Positions 48,745 to 57,853 of a DNA stretch of 61,490 nucleotides are shown here, one piece after another; positions within the stretch are counted from its first letter, which is position 1, and the number at the start of each line of letters is the position of its first letter. This DNA comes from Reyranella soli. Its GTDB lineage: Bacteria; Pseudomonadota; Alphaproteobacteria; Reyranellales; Reyranellaceae. The DNA lies in assembly GCF_007992495.1 (NCBI RefSeq), contig NZ_BKAJ01000091.1, forward strand, positions 1 through 61,490, read 5' to 3'. Under the pieces are notes generated by a model that did no database searches, was not told where the DNA came from, and worked only from the letters and a program-made list of their open reading frames with translations. Position numbers and translations under genes: made by a program.

Positions 48745-49541
48745 GCGGCAAGATCGACCTCGAGCGGCAGGACAACGGCGTCGCCACGCTGTGGATCGAC
48801 AATCCGGCGCATCGCAACGCGCTGAACAACAGCCTGATCGAAGCCCTGACCGGCCACTACAAGGCGCTCGCCGCCGACCCGGCCTGCCGCGTCATCGTCG
48901 TGCGCGGCCGGGGAGGCATCTTCTGCGCCGGCCGCGAACTGCGCGACCTGCGCGCCCTGCAGGACGCCGACAACGCCACCATCGTCGCGACCTACGAGAA
49001 GCTCCGGGCGTTGAACGAGGCGGTGTGGTTCTGCCCGCGCCCGACCGTGGCGGTGATCGAGAAATACGCCTTCGGCGCCGGCGCCACGCTGTCGAGCTGG
49101 TGCGATATCGCCGTTGCCGAGGACACGGCACTGTTCGCCTATCCCGAGGTACATCACGGCTTTCCGCCTTCGCCCGCCCTGATGGCGCTGTTTCTCGCCG
49201 TCGGACGCAAGAAGGCGATGGAGCTCGTCCTGACCGGCCGGCGCATCGACGCCGTCGAAGCCGATCGCATCGGCCTGATCACGCGGGCCGTGCCCCAGGC
49301 CGCACTCGACGAGGATCTGGCGAAGCTGACCGCGGGCCTGCTGCGCAGCGGCCCCGACGCCGTCAAGCGCACCAAGGAATTCGTCTGGCACAGCGACGAG
49401 GCGGGACACCGCGCCGCCATGGCCAGTGCCGTCGACAGCATCAGCCTGGGGCTCGCCAGCCCGCAGGCGCGCGAAGGCATCGCCGCCTTCTTCGCCAAGG
49501 AACAACCGGGCTGGGCCAGCCCCTCGAGGAGGAAATCGTGA
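48741..49541 (+). CDS. Enoyl-CoA hydratase/isomerase (crotonase) 3
   Basis: A 266-aa crotonase. Oxyanion segments are FCAGRELRDL and YAFGAGA. The catalytic positions read T116 (GAGATLSSWCD) and E136 (AYPEVHHG), again with one acid kept. Its neighbours and coupling (ATGA with the CoA-transferase, GTGA with the next receptor gene) mark it as a core operon gene. Reaction undetermined. Confidence 0.9.
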   Translation: MSGKIDLERQDNGVATLWIDNPAHRNALNNSLIEALTGHYKALAADPACRVIVVRGRGGIFCAGRELRDLRALQDADNATIVATYEKLRALNEAVWFCPRPTVAVIEKYAFGAGATLSSWCDIAVAEDTALFAYPEVHHGFPPSPALMALFLAVGRKKAMELVLTGRRIDAVEADRIGLITRAVPQAALDEDLAKLTAGLLRSGPDAVKRTKEFVWHSDEAGHRAAMASAVDSISLGLASPQAREGIAAFFAKEQPGWASPSRRKS

Positions 49542-50521
49542 ACAGACGCAAACTGCTGATCGGCGCCGGCGCATTGGCCGGCGCGGGCTTCGCGGCCCCC
49601 ACGGTCTTCGGCCAGGACACCTACCCATCCAAGCCCATCAAGCTCGTGATCCCCTTCCCGCCCGGCGGCCCGACCGACGTGCTGGGCCGGCGCTACGGCG
49701 AGAAGCTGTCGGCCGTGCTGGGCCAGCCGGTCGTGATCGACAACAAGGCGGGCGCCGGCGGCATCGTCGGCGCCGACATGGTCGCGAAGTCGAAGCCCGA
49801 CGGCTACACGATGCTGCTGGGCTCGTCGTCGACACAGGTCAGCAGCCCGCTGCTGATGCCCAACGCGCCCTATCATCCGGTGAAGGATTTCACGCTCTTC
49901 ATCATCGGCTTCGTGCCGATGGTGATCGCCTGCAATCCGGAGCTGCCGGTGAAGACGCTGCCGGAGCTGGTGAAGCTCCTGAAGGACAATCCGGACAAGT
50001 ATCGCTACAGCTCGTCCGGCATGGGCAGCATCAACCACCTGGGCGGCGAGCTCTTCAAGATGAAGGCCGGCAACCTCGTGTCGCTGCACGTCCCCTACAA
50101 GGGCAACAGCCCGGCGCTGCAGGCCGCCCTGTCGGGCGAGGTCGACTGGCTGCTCGACACGTTCGGCACGTCGTTCGGCCACTACAAGTCGGGCAAACTG
50201 CGCTATCTCGCGATCTGCACCGAGAAGCGCTCGCAGGTCGCGCCGGAAGTGCCGACGGTGGCCGATTGCGGCCTGCCCGACGTCCTGGTCTCGACCGTCA
50301 ATCCGGTCGGACTTCCCGCCGGCACGCCGCCTGAGATCGTGAAGACGATCGCCGACGCCACCCGCAAGATCATGTCGGACGAGAAGCTGCAGGCCGACCT
50401 GCGCGCCATGTCGATCGAGCCCGTGGCCGACGCCGACGCGGCGAAATCGGCCGCCTACTTCACGGGCGAGATGGAGCGCTGGGAGCCCATCATCAAGGCG
50501 AGCGGCGCCAAGATGGAGTAG
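49538..50521 (+). CDS. Bug/TctC receptor, tandem copy 1
   Basis: A 327-aa periplasmic binding protein starting at GTG behind GAGGAGGAAATC and overlapping the crotonase stop. Signal peptide NRRKLLIGAGALAGAGFAAPTVFGQ, then YPSKPIKLVIPFPPGGPTDVLGRRY, VVIDNKAGAGGIVGADMVAKSKPDGYTMLLGSSSTQ and a YKGNSPALQAALSGEVDWLLDT ligand loop. The next gene is a close paralogue with long identical DNA runs (e.g. near 49734 and 50780), so the pair arose by recent duplication. Confidence 0.92.
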   Translation: MNRRKLLIGAGALAGAGFAAPTVFGQDTYPSKPIKLVIPFPPGGPTDVLGRRYGEKLSAVLGQPVVIDNKAGAGGIVGADMVAKSKPDGYTMLLGSSSTQVSSPLLMPNAPYHPVKDFTLFIIGFVPMVIACNPELPVKTLPELVKLLKDNPDKYRYSSSGMGSINHLGGELFKMKAGNLVSLHVPYKGNSPALQAALSGEVDWLLDTFGTSFGHYKSGKLRYLAICTEKRSQVAPEVPTVADCGLPDVLVSTVNPVGLPAGTPPEIVKTIADATRKIMSDEKLQADLRAMSIEPVADADAAKSAAYFTGEMERWEPIIKASGAKME

Positions 50522-50588
50522 ATCCGCCATCGCGAAAGGTTGCTCCCGGCGTGCGCGGCAGGAAAGATGACGTCACGCGGAGGAAACC

Positions 50589-51566
50589 ATGAACAGGCGT
50601 AAATTGCTGGCCGGCGCGGCCGCCCTCGGCGGAGCGGTGGCCGCGCCAGCGCTTGCCCAGGACAAGTATCCATCCCGGCCGATCCGGCTGGTGATCCCGT
50701 TCCCGCCGGGTGGCCCGACCGACCTGATGGGCCGGCTCTACGGCGAACGGCTCGCGGCCCTGCTCGGCCAGCCCGTCGTGATCGACAACAAGGCGGGCGC
50801 CGGCGGCATCGTCGGCGCCGATCTCGTCGCCAAGTCGAAACCCGACGGCTATACGCTGCTGCTGGGCTCGTCGTCGACACAGGTCACGGGACCGCTGCTG
50901 ATGCCGCAGCCGCCTTACGATCCGGTACGCGACTTCACGCTGTTCATCATAGGCTTCGTGCCCATGGTGATCTCCTGCAATCCCAGCCTGCCGGCGAAGA
51001 CGTTGCCGGAGTTCGTCGCCCTGCTGAAGGCGAACCCCGACAAGTATCGTAGCGGCTCCTCCGGCATGGGCAGCATCGGGCACCTGGGCAGCGAGCTCTT
51101 CAAGCTCAAGGCCGGCAACCTCGTCTCATTGCACGTGCCCTACAAAGGCAACAATGCCGCCGTGCAGGCCACGCTGTCAGGCGAGGTCGACTGGCTGCTC
51201 GACACTATCGGCACGACGTTCGGCCACTACAAGGCAGGCAAGACGCGCTACCTCGCGGTGTGCGCCGACAAGCGGACCTCCGTCGTGCCCGACTTGCCGA
51301 CCACCGCGGAGTGCGGGTTGCCCGACGTGCTCGTTTCGACCGTGAACCCGGTCGCATTGCCGGCGGGCGCGCCGCCTGAGGTCGTGACCATTCTCGCCGC
51401 CGCCACTCGCAGGATCATGGCCGACGAGAAGCTGCAGGCCGAGCTGCGGGCGCTGGCGGTGGAGCCGGTGGCCGATGCCGACCCGGTGCGGTCCGCCGCC
51501 TATTTCACCGCCGAACGCGAACGCTGGGCGCCGATCATCAAGGCGAGTGGCGCGAAGATGGAGTGA
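50589..51566 (+). CDS. Bug/TctC receptor, tandem copy 2
   Basis: A 325-aa receptor, paralogous to the 49538 product throughout. Mature start YPSRPIRLVIPFPPGGPTDLMGRLY, then GADLVAKSKPDGYTLLLGSSSTQ and YKGNNAAVQATLSGEVDWLLDT. The differences cluster in small surface positions and in the ligand-loop neighbourhood (NNAAVQAT versus NSPALQAA), so ligand range may differ. It has its own ribosome site (GGAGGAAACC) after a 67-bp gap. Its 3' end overlaps the convergent GNAT gene by 29 bp. Confidence 0.92.
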   Translation: MNRRKLLAGAAALGGAVAAPALAQDKYPSRPIRLVIPFPPGGPTDLMGRLYGERLAALLGQPVVIDNKAGAGGIVGADLVAKSKPDGYTLLLGSSSTQVTGPLLMPQPPYDPVRDFTLFIIGFVPMVISCNPSLPAKTLPEFVALLKANPDKYRSGSSGMGSIGHLGSELFKLKAGNLVSLHVPYKGNNAAVQATLSGEVDWLLDTIGTTFGHYKAGKTRYLAVCADKRTSVVPDLPTTAECGLPDVLVSTVNPVALPAGAPPEVVTILAAATRRIMADEKLQAELRALAVEPVADADPVRSAAYFTAERERWAPIIKASGAKME

Positions 51567-52044
51567 GCTGCTTCTCGTAGAACACCGACCACTTGGAATC
51601 GGGATAATCGAGCACCGCGCCACAGCGCGTGAAGCCGGCGCGTTCGTAGACCGTCCACGCCGCCGGATGCTGGTCGCCGGTCTCCAGCACCAGGCGCCTA
51701 AGACCTTCCTGGCGGGCCAGGGCCTCGACCCGCTCAACGATCATCGCGCCGATCTTGCGCCCGCGATGCGACGGCCGCGTATACATGCGCTTCACCTCGC
51801 CGACCCCGTCGGCGTGGCGCTTCAGCGCGCCGCAAGCGACGGCTTGGCCATCCTCGCGCGCGATGAACACGGTCGTGTCGGGCTCGGCCATCTGCTCGGC
51901 GGTCATGTGGAACACGAATTCCGGCGGCGTCAGCTCGAGCAGCGTGGCGTTCAGTTCCTTGATGAGGCCACGAACGTCATCCTGCAGCGCGCTTTCGGCA
52001 GCGATGGAAATGCGGCTCAACTGTTGCTCCTTGCTTTCTGTCAC
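51538..52044 (-). CDS. GNAT-family N-acetyltransferase
   Basis: A 168-aa acetyltransferase. The acetyl-CoA site is in RMYTRPSHRGRKIGAMIVERVEALARQEG and the C-terminal part VLETGDQHPAAWTVYERAGFTRCGAV is typical. The substrate is unknown. It closes a minus-strand run (SDR, alcohol dehydrogenase, potassium channel) with a 15-bp gap and overlaps the convergent receptor gene. Confidence 0.9.
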   Translation of the reverse strand: MTESKEQQLSRISIAAESALQDDVRGLIKELNATLLELTPPEFVFHMTAEQMAEPDTTVFIAREDGQAVACGALKRHADGVGEVKRMYTRPSHRGRKIGAMIVERVEALARQEGLRRLVLETGDQHPAAWTVYERAGFTRCGAVLDYPDSKWSVFYEKQLTPSSRHSP

Positions 52045-52059
52045 CAGGGGCCAGCCTGT

Positions 52060-52515
52060 TCACAGCCGCCGCTGCTTCGGATGTTCCAGCCAATCGTGTT
52101 CCAGGGTGCGCATGCGCGCAGTGACCGAGAACAGGAAGGCGGTCGACCAGCCGAACAGCAGCAGGCCGTTGGCGCCCTCGATGGCGCTCACCAGGCGCCA
52201 CTGCTTGTCGAGCACGACGTCGCCGTAGCCGATGGTCGTGAAGCTGGTCGTGGAGAAATAGAGCGCCGCTTCGAAATCGGCTAGCGCGCCCTGGATGAAG
52301 TACACGACGGCGTAAAGCCAGATCTCCGCGGTATGAATGCCGACCAGCCCCAACACGACGACCACAATGGCCGCGCCCTGGCCGATCGCGCTTTCGTGCG
52401 CCCGGAAGCGATGCCCGCGGGCGCGCAGCAGCCGGATCAACAGCAGCAACCCGGCAAAATGCACGACGACCGTGAGCCCCACCATGAATGCGGCGAGGGC
52501 GAGGTTGCCGATCAT
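52060..52515 (-). CDS. Small two-pore-helix potassium channel-like protein
   Basis: A 151-aa inner-membrane protein with three hydrophobic segments. The pore loop and filter read STTSFTTIGYGDVVL, the TxGYGD signature of potassium-selective channels, followed by a last helix (GANGLLLFGWSTAFLFSV). It lacks a cytosolic RCK/TrkA ligand domain. It is translationally coupled to the alcohol dehydrogenase gene upstream (ATGA overlap at 52512-52515), an unusual partner. Confidence 0.88.
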   Translation of the reverse strand: MIGNLALAAFMVGLTVVVHFAGLLLLIRLLRARGHRFRAHESAIGQGAAIVVVVLGLVGIHTAEIWLYAVVYFIQGALADFEAALYFSTTSFTTIGYGDVVLDKQWRLVSAIEGANGLLLFGWSTAFLFSVTARMRTLEHDWLEHPKQRRL

Positions 52516-53642
52516 CCGTGCGGCACAAGCACCTGGCGCACGGTTGCCACGTCCTGCAGGCGATCGAAGCCCGCGTTGACCTCGTCGAAACCGATGCGTT
52601 GGCTCATCATGCGGTCGACCGGCAATTTGCCCTGCTGATAGAGCGAAATGAAACGCGGGATATCGCGCACGGGCACGCAGCTTCCCATGTAGCTGCCCTT
52701 GATGGTCTTCTCCTCGCTGACCAGTACGCTCTGCTTGAAGGAAAAATCGGCCGCGATCGGCGACAGGCCAGCCGTCACCGTCGTGCCGCCCCAGCGCGTC
52801 ACCAGGTAGGCCGTCTCCATGGCCTTGATGGTACCGGCAAGGTCGAAGGCATAGTCGACGCCGCCGTTGGTGAGGTCGCGCACCTGCTTCACGTGGTCGG
52901 CGTCCTTGGCGTTGACCGTATGAGTGGCGCCGAGCTGGCGCGCCAGGCCAAGCTTCTCGTCGGAAAGGTCGATGGCGACGATCTGGCTGGCGCCGCCCAA
53001 CACGGCACCCATCAGGCCACTCAGGCCGACGCCGCCCAGGCCGACGACGGCCACCGTGCTGCCCGGCCGGATCTGCGCAGTGTTGACCACGGCGCCCACG
53101 CCGGTGACGACGGCGCAGCCGAACAGGGCGGCGATGTCGAGCGGCAAGCTGGGATCGATCACCACGATCGAGCCGCGATCGACCACGGCATACTCGGCGT
53201 AGCAGGAGACGCCCGACTGGTGGTTCACCGGCTTGCCGTCGAGGTGCAGGCGATGATTGCCCGACAGGAGCTGGCCGGCCGAGCGCGGCGTCACCGAGCG
53301 CTCGCAGATATAGGGCCGGCCCTCCAGGCAACGCCGGCAACGGCCGCAGCTCACGTTGAAGGTGAAGCAGACATGATCGCCGACCTTGACGTCGTGCACA
53401 CCGGCGCCCAGTTCGACGATTTCGCCCGCGCCCTCGTGGCCCAGCACGATCGGCACCGGCCGCGGCCGGTCGCCGTTCACCAGCGACAGGTCGGAATGGC
53501 AAAGCCCGCCGCCGCCCACCTTGACCAGAACCTCGCCCTCGCCCGGCGGATCGAGATCGAGCTCGGCGATCTGGATCGGCTTCGACTTGGCGAACGGCCG
53601 TGGCGCGCCGCAGACAGTGAGAACGGCAGCTTTGGTCTTCAT
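52512..53642 (-). CDS. Zinc-dependent alcohol dehydrogenase
   Basis: A 376-aa medium-chain dehydrogenase. Catalytic zinc ligands are C in GGLCHSD and H-E in LGHEGAGEIV; the structural zinc lobe is CGRCRRCLEGRPYIC; the NAD loop is VAVVGLGGVGLSGLMGA followed by the acidic VAIDL end that favours NAD. It resembles the class III/benzyl-type long-chain alcohol dehydrogenases. The stop overlaps the channel gene start and the start overlaps the SDR stop by one base, so the three form one unit. Confidence 0.92.
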   Translation of the reverse strand: MKTKAAVLTVCGAPRPFAKSKPIQIAELDLDPPGEGEVLVKVGGGGLCHSDLSLVNGDRPRPVPIVLGHEGAGEIVELGAGVHDVKVGDHVCFTFNVSCGRCRRCLEGRPYICERSVTPRSAGQLLSGNHRLHLDGKPVNHQSGVSCYAEYAVVDRGSIVVIDPSLPLDIAALFGCAVVTGVGAVVNTAQIRPGSTVAVVGLGGVGLSGLMGAVLGGASQIVAIDLSDEKLGLARQLGATHTVNAKDADHVKQVRDLTNGGVDYAFDLAGTIKAMETAYLVTRWGGTTVTAGLSPIAADFSFKQSVLVSEEKTIKGSYMGSCVPVRDIPRFISLYQQGKLPVDRMMSQRIGFDEVNAGFDRLQDVATVRQVLVPHG

Positions 53643-54385
53643 CAGGCAATCCCTCCGTCGACCCGGACCAAGGATCCGGTGGTGAAACTTGACTTGGCTG
53701 AGGCCAGATAGAGCGCGGCCGTCACGATCTCTTCAGGGCTGCCGCTGCGCCTGAGGGCGGCCGTTGGGTTGAGCTTATGCTCCTCGCTCCAGGCCTTGGA
53801 GACGTCGGTCAGGAAGCGGCCGGGCGAGATGGTGTTGACCCGGACCTTGGGCCCGTACTCGAAGGCAAAGGCCTCGGTGATGGCGTTCAGCGCCGCCTTG
53901 GCGCCGGCATAGGGCGCGATCTGCGGCCGTGGCCGCAGCGCCCCGGCACTGGAAATATTGATGATCGAGCCGCCCTCACCAGCCGCCATGCGGCTGCCGA
54001 CCAGGGACATCAGGCGGAACGGACCCTTGAAATTCAGCGACACGATGCGGTCGAAGAGCTGTTCGGGCGTCTCCAGCGACGAGGGCGCCAGCGGCGAGGA
54101 ACCGGCATTGTTCACCAGGATATCGACCTTGCCGAAGGCGGCGTAGGCCGCGTCGGCCAGGCCCTCGAGCTCATGCCAATTGGCGACGTTGCAGGCATAG
54201 GTCCCGGCCCGGCGGCCCATGACCCGCACCTCGGCGGCGACCTTCTCACAGGCGTCCAGCTTGCGGCTGGTGACGAAGACGTCGGCGCCGTGGGCGGCAA
54301 ACGCCTTCACCATCTGGTAGCCCAGGCCGCGGCTGCCACCCGTCACTAGGGCGACCTTGCCCGTAAGGTCGAAGTAGTTGCTCAT
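53642..54385 (-). CDS. Short-chain dehydrogenase/reductase
   Basis: A 247-aa classical SDR. TGGSRGLGYQMV cofactor loop, NNAGSS, catalytic Ser in INISSAGAL and YxxxK in PYAGAKAAL are visible, and the chain ends RVDGGIA. It is the first gene of the minus-strand operon. With the alcohol dehydrogenase it probably handles alcohol/aldehyde interconversion of a ketone or polyol substrate. Confidence 0.92.
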   Translation of the reverse strand: MSNYFDLTGKVALVTGGSRGLGYQMVKAFAAHGADVFVTSRKLDACEKVAAEVRVMGRRAGTYACNVANWHELEGLADAAYAAFGKVDILVNNAGSSPLAPSSLETPEQLFDRIVSLNFKGPFRLMSLVGSRMAAGEGGSIINISSAGALRPRPQIAPYAGAKAALNAITEAFAFEYGPKVRVNTISPGRFLTDVSKAWSEEHKLNPTAALRRSGSPEEIVTAALYLASAKSSFTTGSLVRVDGGIA

Positions 54386-54460
54386 GCCCTAACTTCTGAC
54401 GTTTGACGCTGGCATGTCACTTGCTAAGTGTACCTGTAGAGCGGAATTGGGCGGGTCGGC

Positions 54461-57400
54461 ATGAGCATCCACGTCGCGCTGCATCATCGGACGACCTACA
54501 CTTACGACCGACTGGTGGCGCTCGGTCCCCAGATCGTGCGCCTGCGTCCCGCCCCGCATTCCCGCACTGCGATCCTGTCCTATTCGCTGCGGATCGAACC
54601 CAAGCAGCACTTCATCAATTGGCAGCAGGATCCGCAGGGCAATCATCTCGCCCGCCTGGTGTTCCCCGAGAAGACCGACCGCTTCGAGGTGGTGGTCGAC
54701 CTGGTCGCCGACATGACGGTGATCAATCCGTTCGACTTCTTCCTCGAGCCCGAGGCAGAGCAGTGGCCGTTCGCCTACGATCCCTCGCTCGCCGCCGAGA
54801 TCGCGCCGTTCCGCAAGGTCGAGCCGCCGGGTCCGCTGCTCGCGGCCTGGCTCGCCAAGGTCGATCGCTCCAAGCAGCGCACCGTCGACTTCATCGTCGG
54901 CCTGAACGCGCGCCTGCAGAAGGAGATCGGCTACATCGTGCGCATGGAGCCGGGCGTGCAGAGCTGCGAGGAGACGCTCGGCCTCGCCAAGGGCTCGTGC
55001 CGCGACACCGGCTGGCTTCTGGTCACCATCATGCGTCATCTCGGCTTCGCGGCGCGCTTCGCCTCGGGCTACCTGATCCAGCTCATGCCCGACGAGAAGC
55101 CGCTCGACGGACCGGAAGGCCCGACGCACGACTTCACCGACCTCCATGCCTGGTGCGAGATCTACCTGCCGGGAGCAGGATGGATCGGCCTCGACCCGAC
55201 CTCGGGCCTGCTGACCGGCGAGGGCCACATCCCGCTCGCCTGCACGCCCGAGCCGTCGAGCGCGGCGCCGATCGAAGGCGCGGTCGACGAGAGCGAGGTC
55301 ACCTTCTCCTACGACATGAAGGTGACGCGCGTGCGCGAAACGCCGCGCACCACCAAGCCCTACAGCGACGAGCAGTGGGCCGGGCTTCTTGCCGTCGGCG
55401 AGGCGATCGAGGGCGACATCGGCAAGCACGACCTGCGGCTGACCATGGGCGGCGAGCCGACCTTCGTGTCGATCGACGACATGGACGGCGCCGAATGGAA
55501 CACGCTGGCGCTGGGGCCGGAGAAGCGGCGCAAGGCGGGCGTGCTGTTCCGCAAGCTCGCCGACCGCTTCGCCTCCGGGCCGCTGCTGCATTTCGGCCAA
55601 GGCAAGTGGTATCCCGGCGAGCAGCTGCCGCGCTGGGCGCTCAACTGCCATTGGCGCAAGGACGGCGAGACGATCTGGCGCGACGCCCATCTCTATGCCC
55701 TGGAGGACAAGCCGACGGGCGCCACGCCGGAGATCGCGCATCGCTTTGCGCTCGCCTTCGCGCAACGCCTGCAGCTCGATCCCGGCTATCTCTTCGGCGC
55801 CTTCGAGGACACCTGGTACTACCTGTGGCGCGAGCGGCGACTGCCCAGCAACGTCGCGGTCGATGACGCCAAGATGAAGGACCCGCTGGAGCGCGAGCGT
55901 TTGGCGCGGGTGTTCGAGAAAGGATTGGAGAGCCCCGTCGGCACGGTGCTGCCCATTCAACGCGAGCACAACGGCCGCGGCCGCTGGCGCAGCGGACCGT
56001 GGTTCCTGCGCTCGGAGAAGTGCTACCTGATCCCCGGCGATTCGCCGCTCGGCTACCGCCTGCCGCTCGATTCGCTGCCGTGGGCTGCGCCGGCGGACAT
56101 GGATGTCATGGTCGAGCCCGATCCCATGGTGTCGCATCCCGCCCTGCCACCACTCGATGCCTTCCGGCGCGCGCCGGTGCTGCGACGCCAGGAGCGCGGC
56201 CGGCCCGACGACAGCAACGGCGACGGTGAGGCGCGACGCGAGGCCTGGCGGCGTGCGCTGGCGCCCGATCTCGGACAGCATCCCGGTGTCGGCCATTCGG
56301 CCGGCAACATCGTGCGCACCGCGATCTCCTTCGAGCCGCGCGACGGCCATCTCTTCGTCTTCATGCCGCCGACCGAGCGCACCGAGGACTATCTCGACCT
56401 CGTCACCGCCGTCGAGGACACCGCCGAGGAACTCGGCCAGCCGGTGTTCATCGAGGGTTATCCGCCACCGGGCTCCGATCCACGGATCAACCACTTCAGT
56501 GTCACGCCCGACCCCGGCGTCATCGAGGTCAATATCCATCCCTCGATGAACTGGCGCGAACTCGTGGACAAAACCGAGATCGTCTACGAGGAAGCCCGCA
56601 CCACGCGGCTCGGCGCGCAGAAGTTCATGATCGACGGCCGCCACACCGGTACCGGCGGCGGCAACCATGTGACCCTTGGCGGACCGTCAGCGGCGGATTC
56701 GCCACTACTGCGCCGGCCTGATCTCCTGAAGAGCCTTTTGGGCTACTGGCTCAACCATCCCTCGCTGTCCTATCTGTTTTCCGGCCTGTTCATCGGCCCG
56801 ACCAGCCAGCATCCGCGCGTCGATGAGGCGCGCAACGATGCGCTCCACGAGCTCGAGATCGCCTTCCGCCAGATCAAGTCCGGCGAACAGGCGCCGCCCT
56901 GGCTGGTCGACCGCATCTTCCGCAACCTGCTGGTCGATGCCACGGGCAACGCCCATCGCACCGAGTTCTGCATCGACAAGCTGTTCACACCCGACGCGGC
57001 GTCGGGCCGGCGCGGGCTGCTCGAGCTGCGCGCCTTCGAGATGCCGCCGCACTGGCGCATGAGCGTGGCCCAGCAGGCGCTGCTGCGCGGCCTGGTCGCC
57101 AAATTCTGGGATCGGCCGTACGAGCGCACGCTGACGCGCTGGGGTACGCGACTGCACGACGACTTCATGCTGCCGCACTTCGTCTGGCAGGATTTTTCGG
57201 ATGTGCTGGCCGATCTTTCAGAGGCCGGGTACCGCTTCTCGCCCGACTGGTTCGCACCGCACTTCGAGTTCCGCTTTCCCAAGATCGGCGACATCGCGCA
57301 GCGCGGCATCGAGCTCGAGCTGCGCCACGCGCTCGAACCCTGGCATGTGCTGGGCGAGGAGCCCGGTGGCGGCGGCACCGTGCGCTATGTCGATTCCTCG

Positions 57401-57814
57401 GTCGAGCGCCTGCAGGTCAAAGCGGTCGGGCTGAACGAGCAGCGCCATGTCATCTCCTGCAACGGCTGGCGCGTGCCGCTGCGCGCCACCGGCACGGTCG
57501 GCGAATACGTCGCCGGCGTTCGCTATCGCGCCTGGCAGCCGGCCAATGCGCTGCATCCCACCATCGGCATCCATGCGCCGCTCGTGTTCGACATCCACGA
57601 TTCCTGGAACGGCCGGTCGCTTGGCGGCTGCAGCTATCACGTGGCCCATCCCGGCGGCCGCAGCTACGACCGCATGCCGGTCAACGCCAACGAAGCCGAG
57701 GCCCGGCGCCGCGCCCGCTTCTTCCCGATCGGCCATTCGCCGGGCGACATGCCCGAGCCGCGGCCGATCGACAATCCGGAGCATCCGCTGACGCTGGATT
57801 TGAGACGGGCATAG
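54461..57814 (+). CDS. Transglutaminase-like/DUF2126 protein
   Basis: A 1117-aa fusion. Residues 1-260 form a bacterial transglutaminase-like domain with the Cys-His-Asp triad C180 (LAKGSCRDTGW), H229 (DLHAWCEIYL) and D245 (GLDPTSGL). The rest (about 320-1110) is DUF2126, whose conserved blocks include LTMGGEPTFVSIDDMDGAEWN, HFGQGKWYPGEQLPRW, HTGTGGGNHVTLGG and a COOH-terminal HPGGRSYDRMPVN. The C-terminal part is thought to be an amidoligase-like catalyst. The gene heads a cluster with an ATP-grasp/alpha-E protein and another transglutaminase-like protein. Such clusters are known from comparative genomics as putative peptide-tagging or small-peptide synthesis systems; the product is unknown. 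Confidence 0.92.
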   Translation: MSIHVALHHRTTYTYDRLVALGPQIVRLRPAPHSRTAILSYSLRIEPKQHFINWQQDPQGNHLARLVFPEKTDRFEVVVDLVADMTVINPFDFFLEPEAEQWPFAYDPSLAAEIAPFRKVEPPGPLLAAWLAKVDRSKQRTVDFIVGLNARLQKEIGYIVRMEPGVQSCEETLGLAKGSCRDTGWLLVTIMRHLGFAARFASGYLIQLMPDEKPLDGPEGPTHDFTDLHAWCEIYLPGAGWIGLDPTSGLLTGEGHIPLACTPEPSSAAPIEGAVDESEVTFSYDMKVTRVRETPRTTKPYSDEQWAGLLAVGEAIEGDIGKHDLRLTMGGEPTFVSIDDMDGAEWNTLALGPEKRRKAGVLFRKLADRFASGPLLHFGQGKWYPGEQLPRWALNCHWRKDGETIWRDAHLYALEDKPTGATPEIAHRFALAFAQRLQLDPGYLFGAFEDTWYYLWRERRLPSNVAVDDAKMKDPLERERLARVFEKGLESPVGTVLPIQREHNGRGRWRSGPWFLRSEKCYLIPGDSPLGYRLPLDSLPWAAPADMDVMVEPDPMVSHPALPPLDAFRRAPVLRRQERGRPDDSNGDGEARREAWRRALAPDLGQHPGVGHSAGNIVRTAISFEPRDGHLFVFMPPTERTEDYLDLVTAVEDTAEELGQPVFIEGYPPPGSDPRINHFSVTPDPGVIEVNIHPSMNWRELVDKTEIVYEEARTTRLGAQKFMIDGRHTGTGGGNHVTLGGPSAADSPLLRRPDLLKSLLGYWLNHPSLSYLFSGLFIGPTSQHPRVDEARNDALHELEIAFRQIKSGEQAPPWLVDRIFRNLLVDATGNAHRTEFCIDKLFTPDAASGRRGLLELRAFEMPPHWRMSVAQQALLRGLVAKFWDRPYERTLTRWGTRLHDDFMLPHFVWQDFSDVLADLSEAGYRFSPDWFAPHFEFRFPKIGDIAQRGIELELRHALEPWHVLGEEPGGGGTVRYVDSSVERLQVKAVGLNEQRHVISCNGWRVPLRATGTVGEYVAGVRYRAWQPANALHPTIGIHAPLVFDIHDSWNGRSLGGCSYHVAHPGGRSYDRMPVNANEAEARRRARFFPIGHSPGDMPEPRPIDNPEHPLTLDLRRA

Positions 57815-57853
57815 CGCCCTGCCTCTTTCCTCTCCCGAGCTCAGCGTTTTCTT

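Noticed and set aside
54389..56668. 759-codon minus-strand frame opposite the transglutaminase/DUF2126 gene
   Set aside because: No known motifs; the catalytic triad and conserved blocks are on the plus strand.
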